DNA of 44,574 nt, taken from Bacillota bacterium (GTDB lineage Bacteria > Bacillota > Clostridia > Christensenellales > Aristaeellaceae). The DNA lies in assembly GCA_023425025.1 (NCBI GenBank), contig JAFADG010000013.1, positions 1 to 44,574 on the forward strand, in the 5' to 3' direction. The notes under the pieces are model-generated. The model saw nothing but the letters and a program-made list of their open reading frames with translations, ran no database searches and was not told where the DNA came from. Below are positions 38,684 to 44,574 of this stretch, piece after piece. Each line of letters begins with the position of its first letter. The first letter of the stretch is position 1. The position numbers and the translations under genes were made by a program.

Positions 38684-39673
38684 TTATTCTCCCGCTACGG
38701 CGGCCTGTGCAATGCTGTTGTCCACAATGGCCTCAAAGGGCACCCGTGCGGAAAGCTCCCCGGCCCCTTCGATGATGTCCTGCATCCGTGTAAAGGCCTC
38801 CTCCTTCATCACAGGCGTTTCGCACCAGGCGTTGATGGCCTGATAGTTTTTCGCCACGGAGGTGAGCGTTTCCACATCCGCATCGGGGAACTGGGGCGCC
38901 AGGGCCTTGGCGATCTCCTCGGGGGTATGGGTTTTTACCCACGTTTGACCCTTGATGACCGCCCTGATAAAGCGGTGGTACAGGTCCGTCTTTTCAGTGA
39001 GCAGGCTCTTTTTCACCATGTATCCCGTAAAGGGGATCTCGCCGCCCGCCGCGCCGACGGAAGCGACGATAAAGCCTTTTCCCGCCTGCTCGCACAGACT
39101 GGCTGTCGGCTCAAACAGCGTCACAAACTCCGCGTCGCTGCCTTCAAAGGCGCCGGCCATGAGGTTGAACTGGATGTCGGTGCGCACGTTCACATCGGTT
39201 CCGGGCATGATGCCCTTATTCTTGAGCACATACAAAAGCGTCATCAGCGGCATGCCGCCGGGCCGCCCGCCGATGATGGTCTTGCCCTTCACCTTCTGCC
39301 AGTCAAACTGATCGTCATCCTCCCGGCCCACCAGGAAGGAACCGTCCGTGTTGGTCAATTGGCCGATGATTACGGCATGGTCGCTTTTGCCCTGGTTATA
39401 TACGTAGACCGCTGTTTCGGGGCCCATAAGCCCTATGTCCGCTTCCCCAGCCAGTACGGCTGTCATGCTTCTGTCCGATCCGCCGCCGTTCACAAGGTCG
39501 ATCTCGATACCCTCCTCGGCGAAGAATCCCAGCTCCATGGCCACGTATTGCGGCGCGTAGAATACCGAGTGCGTCACCTCGTTGAGAGTGACCTTTTGGG
39601 GCTTCTCCTGCGCCAAGCCTACCGGGGCCAGCATCAAAAGTACAACCAGCATAAGAACCATTCCTTTTTTCAT
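38684..39673 (-). CDS. Periplasmic-type substrate-binding protein (SsuA/NMT1-like)
   Basis: This 329-aa binding protein has a signal peptide (1 to about 22, VLMLVVLLMLAPVGLA), then the family start VTLNEVTHSVFYAPQYVAMELGFF and ADIGLMGPE. The ligand could be a sulfonate, taurine, a thiamine precursor (THI5/NMT1-like) or something else; nothing here decides. The signal peptide ends in GLA-QE and has no lipobox cysteine. ATG 39671-39673 follows AAGGAGGGATAGCC; a longer frame upstream has no ribosome-binding site. It is the first gene of the operon. I looked for a TPP riboswitch in the 200-bp leader and found none. Confidence 0.9.
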   Translation of the reverse strand: MKKGMVLMLVVLLMLAPVGLAQEKPQKVTLNEVTHSVFYAPQYVAMELGFFAEEGIEIDLVNGGGSDRSMTAVLAGEADIGLMGPETAVYVYNQGKSDHAVIIGQLTNTDGSFLVGREDDDQFDWQKVKGKTIIGGRPGGMPLMTLLYVLKNKGIMPGTDVNVRTDIQFNLMAGAFEGSDAEFVTLFEPTASLCEQAGKGFIVASVGAAGGEIPFTGYMVKKSLLTEKTDLYHRFIRAVIKGQTWVKTHTPEEIAKALAPQFPDADVETLTSVAKNYQAINAWCETPVMKEEAFTRMQDIIEGAGELSARVPFEAIVDNSIAQAAVAGE

Positions 39674-39811
39674 GGCTATCCCTCCTTCTGCATGCAACGT
39701 ATGCCAAAAGGGAGGGATGTGTGAATGGCACGGTTGCTTCTGTACAGCTTGGTTGAGCGGCCTGGATTGCCTGCCAGGATATCCGGCACCTATATACAAT
39801 TTTCGAATAGC

Positions 39812-39841
39812 AAAAAAGCACCCGATCGCTCAGATGCTTTT
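39812..39841 (-). terminator. Terminator of the GNAT gene
   Basis: On the minus strand the arms aaaagca and tgctttt, with partial inner pairing, are followed by T-residues, 33 bp past the acetyltransferase stop. The inner stem has mismatches, so the strength is uncertain. Confidence 0.55.
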
Positions 39842-39873
39842 GCCTGGGCTATTCACATTCTATTTGAAAGAAA

Positions 39874-40365
39874 TCATAGATTGCAAACATAAAAAGCGGC
39901 GTCATATTTCCCAAACAGTGTCTTTTCCTCCACGCAGACAAAGCCTTGCTTTTCATAGACTGCCCGCACTTTATGCCTATGCTGATGACAATCGAGCCGG
40001 AGTGTTTTAATGCCAAGGGTTTGCGCCTTTTGCTTTGCAAAGTCGATCATCGCTTTGGAGATACCCATGCCAGAAAATGCGCGCTTTACCGCAACCTTGT
40101 GAAGAAATAAAGATTCCCCTTGGGGTATATCCGGCCAGAAATACGGATCGTGATCTATCAGTGCCATGCACGCAGACGGAGCATTGTCTGCGTACGCAAT
40201 GAAAAAATCGGAAGGGGCAAAATATTGGGAAAGCTCATGCCACTTGACATGCTCATGCTCCCACTGATGCAGTCCGTTATCATCCATCCAATGAACGACA
40301 TCGGCAAAGATAGATTCGAGAATCGATATGTCCGATATTTCTGCCTGTTTGATCACAACATCCAT
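39874..40365 (-). CDS. GNAT family N-acetyltransferase
   Basis: This 163-aa acetyltransferase has the GNAT fold: beta4 with FLHKVAVKRAFSGMGISKAM, whose R-x-x-G-x-G-like loop binds acetyl-CoA pyrophosphate (Arg-Ala-Phe-Ser-Gly-Met-Gly). Near the C terminus is VYEKQGFVCVEEK, the conserved Tyr/aromatic segment. The N terminus (QAEISDISILESIFADVVHWMDDNG) resembles small-molecule or antibiotic-type acetyltransferases of unknown substrate. The ATG follows a weak GGACAGGGG. Its base composition looks more AT-rich than its neighbours, which may mean transfer. Its place between unrelated genes gives no hint of function. Confidence 0.9.
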   Translation of the reverse strand: MDVVIKQAEISDISILESIFADVVHWMDDNGLHQWEHEHVKWHELSQYFAPSDFFIAYADNAPSACMALIDHDPYFWPDIPQGESLFLHKVAVKRAFSGMGISKAMIDFAKQKAQTLGIKTLRLDCHQHRHKVRAVYEKQGFVCVEEKTLFGKYDAAFYVCNL

Positions 40366-40416
40366 GTTTGTACCCCTGTCCTTATTTCTGCTGCTCTCAG
40401 TCCGTAATTGAAACCG

Positions 40417-41439
40417 TTATACTTCAATCCCAAACTCAATCTCGAATCTTTTTTCTTCCATCGGCGCGAGCCGGACCATCTGCCCTTTCTCCAAAAGCCG
40501 GTCCCGGCCTTCCGGGTTTGCCGTGCCCGGTTCCAGCCCCACCACATAATCCCCCGGCGTCAGGTTCCGCCAGATGGTAAAGCAGGGCAGCTGGCTCTTT
40601 TTGTATTTCAAATAAATGCCCTTCATGCTTTCCAGTTTTTCGTTATGGATGCCTGCCTTGATATCCTCGCCATCCACCCCCATGAAGTATGCCCGGCCGG
40701 CATTCGCCCTGGGCGCATCCAGCCTGGCGATTTCCCGGGTCCATGAACCGGTATGCTCCTTGGCGGTATCGCGGAGAATCTGGGCGGAAGGCAGCACGAT
40801 GCTCGCCCCCTCATCCACCAGCGGATAGCCAAAGTTGATATGGTAGAGGATGCAGATATCCTCGTCCTGCAGCGCCAGGTTCACAACGGTATCCGTCAGC
40901 TTGAAAGCGCTTAAGCCAAGGGTTGTTTCAATTTTCCGAACGAGCCGCAGGTTTTCCCTGAACAGGTTGGACTCCCGCATTTCCCCCTTGATCACCATCT
41001 TGTACTCGTCGCCGTCCCAATACCCCTCGACGCTTACGTTTTCCGCGGGAGCGTTGTGGATCCTGCCATGCTGGGCAAACTCCTCCCCTTCTACCGTGCA
41101 CGGGTTGCCCACATTGCGAAGGCCCCAGGTGGTCAAGAGCCCTGGCCCGAAAACGCGGTGCAGCTCCGCCATTTTATGCTCAAAGTGCAGGGAACTGGAG
41201 ATGCCGGCTTTCGAAATAAAGCCGATGGGCACGGACTTGTAATCGGCCCAGCCAATGTCCAAGCCCCTGTCCTTCAGCACTGTAAAGCGAAGCCCCGCGC
41301 CGGTGTTCACCTCCAACGCATCGATGCCCTTTGCCCTGCCATCACTTAACGTAAAGCTGCGGATGCCGCCCACCTGGGACACATCCGCGAACCGCTCGAA
41401 AAACTCCTTTTTGGTCCATTCCCTTCCGAATAGAAACAT
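40417..41439 (-). CDS. Aldose 1-epimerase-like protein (DUF4432 family)
   Basis: This 340-aa beta-sandwich protein resembles aldose 1-epimerases and their DUF4432 relatives. Markers are ALEVNTGAGLRFTVLKDRGLDIG, GLLTTWGLRNVGNPC, HGRIHNAPAENVSVEGYW and HINFGYPLVDEGA, with His residues in the positions expected for sugar ring opening. Relatives act on sugars or sugar acids; the substrate here is unknown. ATG 41437-41439 follows AAAGGAGTGGCAGGG; a GTG three codons upstream would overlap that site. No sugar transporter or kinase is adjacent. Confidence 0.85.
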   Translation of the reverse strand: MFLFGREWTKKEFFERFADVSQVGGIRSFTLSDGRAKGIDALEVNTGAGLRFTVLKDRGLDIGWADYKSVPIGFISKAGISSSLHFEHKMAELHRVFGPGLLTTWGLRNVGNPCTVEGEEFAQHGRIHNAPAENVSVEGYWDGDEYKMVIKGEMRESNLFRENLRLVRKIETTLGLSAFKLTDTVVNLALQDEDICILYHINFGYPLVDEGASIVLPSAQILRDTAKEHTGSWTREIARLDAPRANAGRAYFMGVDGEDIKAGIHNEKLESMKGIYLKYKKSQLPCFTIWRNLTPGDYVVGLEPGTANPEGRDRLLEKGQMVRLAPMEEKRFEIEFGIEV

Positions 41440-41529
41440 CCCTGCCACTCCTTTGTTTCGCCGCCGCTCATTGCTTTTCTGCTATTATCGCATAGAACCG
41501 CCTGTTCTGCAACGAAACAAAATCATCGC

Positions 41530-42102
41530 TTATGCCATGAGCAGCGCGCCTGCAACTCCCGCCAGAATGGTAAGCAGGATTGGATTCACCTTGAACCGTA
41601 TATTCAGCACTGCGGTTGCAAGAAACAGAACCACGCAAATAAGCGACACCGAGCCGATGGGGTTCGCCAAAAGATCGGCCGCCGCCTTTCCCTCTACCGT
41701 CAGCACGCCGGAAGCAATGGAGACCGCAGCGGCCGCAATCAACCCCACTGCCGCCGGCTTAATGCCCGACAGGATATCCTTCAGCCAGGCGCTGTCTTGA
41801 AAATGCGTAAAAAAGCGCATGACGACCACGGTCAGCACAAAGGACGGCAGCGATACGCCAATGGTAGCGGCCAGCGCGCCGGGCAGTCCCATATGCAGGT
41901 AGCCTACGTACGTCGCCGCATTGATGGCAATCGCCCCCGGCACCACCATGTCCAGCGCGTTCAAGTCGGCAAACTGGGCCGGCGTAATCGAAAATTTCAC
42001 TGATTCGGTCATGATCATGGAAAGCATGGCGTAGCCGCCGCCAAAGCTGACAAACCCCAGCTTTAAAAATGTGAAAAAAAGCTTCCAGCATTCAAGAAGC
42101 AT
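41530..42102 (-). CDS. chrA: Chromate transporter half-protein 2 (ChrA family)
   Basis: This 190-aa membrane protein with about five or six helices is one short CHR domain (FLKLGFVSFGGGYAMLSMI, LDMVVPGAIAINAATYVGY). Long ChrA proteins fuse two such halves; in many Firmicutes they are separate neighbouring genes working as a heterodimer. The family exports chromate or, more often, imports or exports oxyanions of unknown kind. ATG 42100-42102 follows GGGGAGGGACAAGC and overlaps the upstream half by 11 bp. A longer frame upstream lies inside that gene and was rejected. Confidence 0.92.
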   Translation of the reverse strand: MLLECWKLFFTFLKLGFVSFGGGYAMLSMIMTESVKFSITPAQFADLNALDMVVPGAIAINAATYVGYLHMGLPGALAATIGVSLPSFVLTVVVMRFFTHFQDSAWLKDILSGIKPAAVGLIAAAAVSIASGVLTVEGKAAADLLANPIGSVSLICVVLFLATAVLNIRFKVNPILLTILAGVAGALLMA

Positions 42103-42682
42103 GCTTGTCCCTCCCCACACCGCGGCGCAGGATGCGCTGATAGAGAAGGCCCGCAAGCCCTGCCAGCACGATCACTACCGGCGCGCCGACATTGCCCCAT
42201 ATGACCAGCATAAACGCGGCGATCATGACGATAACGGAAAACGTCGTCTTGATGTTGTGCCTGCCCAGCGAAAACGCGGCGGAAAGCACCAGCGCTGCGG
42301 ATGCGGCCCGGACGCCCCGCATCGCGCTCACAAAGCGCGGTGACTGGGGAATAAGCGCCATCAGGACCACCGCCAGTACCATCAACGCAAACGCCGGCAG
42401 TATGGCGCCAATGCCCGCCGCCAGCATCCCCCATGCGCCGGCTGCGCGGCGGCCTACCAGCGTTGCGCAGTTCAAGGCGATTACGCCCGGCAGGGTTTGA
42501 GATAGCGTTGCGTACTCCATAAATTCATCCTTGCTCAAAAGGTGGTGCTTTTCCACCAGGTCCCGCTCGATGGCCGTAATAATCGCAAGGCCGCCGGAAA
42601 ATGTAAAGGTACTGGCTTTAAAGAATGTAAGAAACAACGCCAAATACGGATTGATCTTTTTACTGTTCACTGAATTCCCCAC
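42092..42682 (-). CDS. chrA: Chromate transporter half-protein 1 (ChrA family)
   Basis: This 196-aa CHR-domain membrane protein has the conserved FKASTFTFSGGLAIITAIE near the N terminus, then TLSQTLPGVIALNCATLVG. It pairs with the half-protein encoded next and overlaps it by 11 bp. The start is a GTG at 42680-42682 (GNSVNSKKINPYL), 5 nt after AGAAAGGT; an ATG 4 bases upstream is in another frame and is closed quickly. It is transcribed away from the LysR gene, so it is the likely target of that regulator. Confidence 0.92.
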   Translation of the reverse strand: MGNSVNSKKINPYLALFLTFFKASTFTFSGGLAIITAIERDLVEKHHLLSKDEFMEYATLSQTLPGVIALNCATLVGRRAAGAWGMLAAGIGAILPAFALMVLAVVLMALIPQSPRFVSAMRGVRAASAALVLSAAFSLGRHNIKTTFSVIVMIAAFMLVIWGNVGAPVVIVLAGLAGLLYQRILRRGVGRDKHAS

Positions 42683-42746
42683 ATTTACCTTTCTAAAATC
42701 GTTTTGTGAAATATCAATTGCTTTGACAGCATAAAGAGTATACCAC

Positions 42747-42775
42747 TTGAGAGAATATATTTAAAATACTATAAT
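42747..42775 (+). promoter_or_regulatory. Promoter of the LysR-type regulator gene
   Basis: TTGAGA (42747-42752) and a perfect TATAAT (42770-42775) are 17 bp apart. The AT-rich divergent region 42683-42822 also holds a minus-strand TATACT (42742-42737) that could be the -10 for chrA. LysR regulators usually bind such divergent regions, but I cannot pick out one clear T-N11-A site. Confidence 0.6.
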
Positions 42776-42822
42776 AAGATGTATGTTATAATGGATTTCT
42801 AATATAAGGGGAGGCGATATGT

Positions 42823-43701
42823 TTGACCTTGCGGCATATGCGGATATTTATCGCGGTATGCAAGGAAAATGGCATCACAAAAGCGGCGGAAGCGCTGCAT
42901 ATTGCGCAGCCAGCCGTTAGTGTTGCCGTGAAAGAGCTGGAGGATTACTACAGCGTAAAGCTTTTTGACCGGCTATCCAGGCGTTTGTATCTTACCGACA
43001 TGGGCCGGCTTTTTCTGGAGCGTGCGATCCATATCATTTCCCTCTTTGACGATATGGAAAAGGATTTACACCTGTGGGAGGGAACCTCCAGACTACGAAT
43101 CGGCGCTTCCATCACCATTGGTACGGATTTGATGCCCCGCTACATCAGTACCTTCCGCAATGAGCATCCCCAAGCCCATATAGAGGTTACCATTGGAAAT
43201 TCTGCACTAATAGAAAAAAAGATACTTGAAAATGGCTTGGACCTTGCATTGATTGAAGGTGTGGTGCATTCGCAGAACATTATGTCTGAAACATATAGAA
43301 AGGACCGGCTGGCTGTGATATGCTCTCCCCTTAACCCGCTTTGTCAAAAAGACAGCATTTCGATGAATGAATTTTTGGACCAGCCTTTATTGTTAAGGGA
43401 AACTGGGAGTGGCACCAGAGAACTGTTCGACAATACCTTGGCTTCCTTTGAGCGTACCTATACCCCTTCCTGGGAAAGCACAAGCAACGAAGCGCTGATT
43501 CATGCCGCCACCGCCGGGCTTGGTGTTGCCGTTATGTCTTATATGATAGCACGGCCTCATCTGGACCGGGGAGCAGTGGCGGAACTGAATGTAAGCAATC
43601 TTCATTTTGAGCGCGGTTTTCATATCATTTACCACAAGAATAAATTTCTGACCGGCCTGGCAAAAGCATTTATGGATCTGTGCCGAAATTTCACGATGTA
43701 A
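42823..43701 (+). CDS. LysR-family transcriptional regulator
   Basis: This 292-aa regulator has the LysR helix-turn-helix at residues 1-60 (MRIFIAVCKENGITKAAEALHIAQPAVSVAVKELED in two blocks). An effector-binding domain follows (about 88-290), beginning RLRIGASITIGTDLMP and containing GLDLALIEG. The start is a TTG (42823-42825) 8 nt after AAGGGGAGG; an ATG at 42819 is out of frame and an ATG five codons in is the alternative. Resemblance is to CysB/CysL-type regulators such as those near oxyanion and sulfur genes. It is divergent from the chrA pair, suggesting it controls them. The inducer is unknown. Confidence 0.93.
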   Translation: MTLRHMRIFIAVCKENGITKAAEALHIAQPAVSVAVKELEDYYSVKLFDRLSRRLYLTDMGRLFLERAIHIISLFDDMEKDLHLWEGTSRLRIGASITIGTDLMPRYISTFRNEHPQAHIEVTIGNSALIEKKILENGLDLALIEGVVHSQNIMSETYRKDRLAVICSPLNPLCQKDSISMNEFLDQPLLLRETGSGTRELFDNTLASFERTYTPSWESTSNEALIHAATAGLGVAVMSYMIARPHLDRGAVAELNVSNLHFERGFHIIYHKNKFLTGLAKAFMDLCRNFTM

Positions 43702-43737
43702 GCACAATGGAAGCCGGCCGAAAGTACATGACCTTAT

Positions 43738-43769
43738 AAAAAAAGGACACCTGCCTTATCTGGTGCCCC
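43738..43769 (-). terminator. Terminator of the 43804-44121 gene
   Basis: On the minus strand ggggcacc (43769-43762) and ggtgtcc (43751-43745) pair with one mismatch and are followed by seven T. It lies 35 bp past the stop codon and faces the LysR gene. Confidence 0.7.
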
Positions 43770-43803
43770 TTCAATTCATGAGAATCATCTCAAACAGCGC
43801 TTC

Positions 43804-44121
43804 TCACCGGTAAAAACCGGGCACTCCCTTATGCAGGCTTGTAACGGTATGCTCAATCCTCCGCTGCGCATCGTCTCCGTCGACGCCGCTTTCCACATAC
43901 TTTAAAACCTGCATTTTTTCCTCTTTGGCCATTGCTGCAAAATGCTGCATGGCAACAGGGTCTTCCATCAACAGCATGCTAAGCCCTATGGGCAAATCAC
44001 TGCCCGGGCCCATGTTATTGAGGCCAAATTCCGGGCCTGGGCCTCCTGCATGAAAGCCCGGCTCCGTGCCGTATGGAACGCTTCCGGTCCCCGGCGTATT
44101 CTTGCCATTCATTGCATTCAT
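43804..44121 (-). CDS. Small hypothetical protein, Gly/Pro-rich N terminus
   Basis: I do not recognise this 105-aa protein. Residues 1-50 are rich in Gly, Pro and Asn (GTEPGFHAGGPGPEFGLNNM) and probably disordered; the rest (LPIGLSMLLMEDPVAMQHF, AKEEKMQVLKYVESGV) is predicted helical and amphipathic, ending in GVPGFYR. There is no signal peptide. I start at ATG 44119-44121 next to AAAGGAGAG, although its spacing is short; the ATG three codons later (44110-44112) would have a longer spacing. A longer frame upstream has no ribosome-binding site. A terminator follows. It lies beside the rRNA operon and its role is unknown. Confidence 0.65.
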   Translation of the reverse strand: MNAMNGKNTPGTGSVPYGTEPGFHAGGPGPEFGLNNMGPGSDLPIGLSMLLMEDPVAMQHFAAMAKEEKMQVLKYVESGVDGDDAQRRIEHTVTSLHKGVPGFYR

Positions 44122-44210
44122 CTCTCCTTTATCTCGCGGCATCAGTATCTCCACAGGGGAAGATTTCATGCATGAAGACAGCCCTCTATAACCGCAAAGA
44201 GACAAACCGA

Positions 44211-44232
44211 CCCCCCCAGCCTAGTTGGGGGG
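44211..44232. repeat. G/C-run hairpin downstream of the 5S gene
   Basis: Runs of seven C and six G (ccccccc...gggggg) flanking agcctagtt can pair as a 6-7 bp stem. It follows the main 5S terminator on the minus strand and may be a second, backup structure. No U-tract is adjacent. Confidence 0.4.
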
Positions 44233-44240
44233 CATATGCA

Positions 44241-44270
44241 AAAAAGAGCACCTCGATTTGAGATGCTCTT
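44241..44270 (-). terminator. Terminator of the rRNA operon
   Basis: On the minus strand aagagcatctc (44270-44260) pairs with gaggtgctctt and is followed by a T-run (tttttt, opposite 44241-44245). It starts about 10 bp after the 3' end of the 5S gene. Confidence 0.88.
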
Positions 44271-44279
44271 CAAATGGAA

Positions 44280-44397
<118 letters not shown>

Positions 44398-44532
44398 TTG
44401 TAACGTATTCAGTTTCAGGGTTTATGTACCCTGACAACTGCACACACAGGAGAAAGAAAGGAGACCGTGTTGTTTTGTTGTTCTTCAATTGATCTTCAGG
44501 TCTTTAGCGACATTATGTCTTTACGACATGAA

Positions 44533-44574
44533 ATCAAACCCTCGACCGATTAGTATCATCAAGCTGCATGCGTT
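44533..44574 (-). rRNA. rrl: 23S ribosomal RNA, 3' end only
   Basis: The minus-strand sequence gatactaatcggtcgaggg is the conserved 3' end of bacterial 23S rRNA. The gene runs out of the window on the right. The approximately 135-bp spacer to 5S (44398-44532) shows no tRNA; the exact 3' end is estimated. Confidence 0.9.

Noticed and set aside
39674..39873. TPP or other riboswitch before the SsuA-like gene
   Set aside because: The conserved thi-box blocks were not found, and no other riboswitch pattern could be recognised in the 200-bp leader.
42819..42821. ATG start for the LysR gene just after the ribosome-binding site
   Set aside because: It is in the wrong frame for the LysR helix-turn-helix; the TTG at 42823 is in frame with 8-nt spacing.
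44398..44532. tRNA in the 23S-5S spacer
   Set aside because: No cloverleaf or T-loop sequence could be found in the approximately 135-bp spacer.

Overview
The window looks like a chromosomal segment of a GC-rich anaerobic Firmicute (Clostridia-like). Supporting signs are a tandem glycine riboswitch before a Firmicutes-order glycine cleavage operon with a two-subunit P-protein, strong AGGAGG ribosome-binding sites, consensus sigma-A promoters, a YdiF-type ABC-F protein and a BusR-type regulator beside an Opu-type osmolyte transporter. Genus and species cannot be read from the sequence. All three solute-binding proteins lack a lipobox cysteine, which is unusual for a monoderm.

Layout. 1-740: an IS200-type element with a lone TnpA, end hairpins and a leader that can hide the ribosome-binding site. 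804-4272 (minus): small hypothetical gene, glutaredoxin-like protein, ABC-F ATPase and a helical DUF6483-like protein. 4407-6562 (plus): an overlapping ATPase/TOPRIM (DUF4435-like) pair resembling a compact PARIS/OLD-type defence module, then MscL with a C-terminal zinc ribbon. 6601-13886 (plus): promoter, tandem glycine riboswitch with terminator, gcvT-gcvH-gcvPA-gcvPB-lplA, a palindromic MITE-like repeat, and lpdA: a complete glycine cleavage system with its lipoate ligase. 14123-18099 (minus): the bacterial RNA-repair pair hen1-pnkp under its own promoter. 18422-22360 (minus): a DUF362 ferredoxin-like protein and uvrA. 22564-24915 (minus): thioredoxin, rhodanese and a CoA-disulfide-reductase/rhodanese fusion, a thiol/sulfane-sulfur operon. 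25048-26238 (minus): a His/Cys-rich putative metal-binding protein and ThpR. 26376-26687 (plus): a rhamnose-mutarotase-like protein.

26745-32488 (minus) is an oppABCDF peptide-transport operon with two strong hairpins between oppA and oppB. 32848-36950 (plus) is a BusR-like GntR/RCK_C regulator followed by an OpuC-type glycine betaine/choline transporter, which suggests c-di-AMP-linked osmolyte control. 37025-39673 (minus) is an SsuABC/TauABC-type importer of unknown substrate. 39874-42682 (minus) holds a GNAT acetyltransferase, a DUF4432/aldose-epimerase-like protein and a split chromate-transporter pair, the last divergent from a LysR regulator (42823-43701). The right edge holds a small unknown gene, then a leftward rRNA operon: 5S complete and the 3' end of 23S.

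Two diverged copies of an 86-87 bp intergenic repeat lie downstream of lpdA and uvrA. Long antisense open frames opposite pnkp, uvrA and oppA were treated as composition artefacts.
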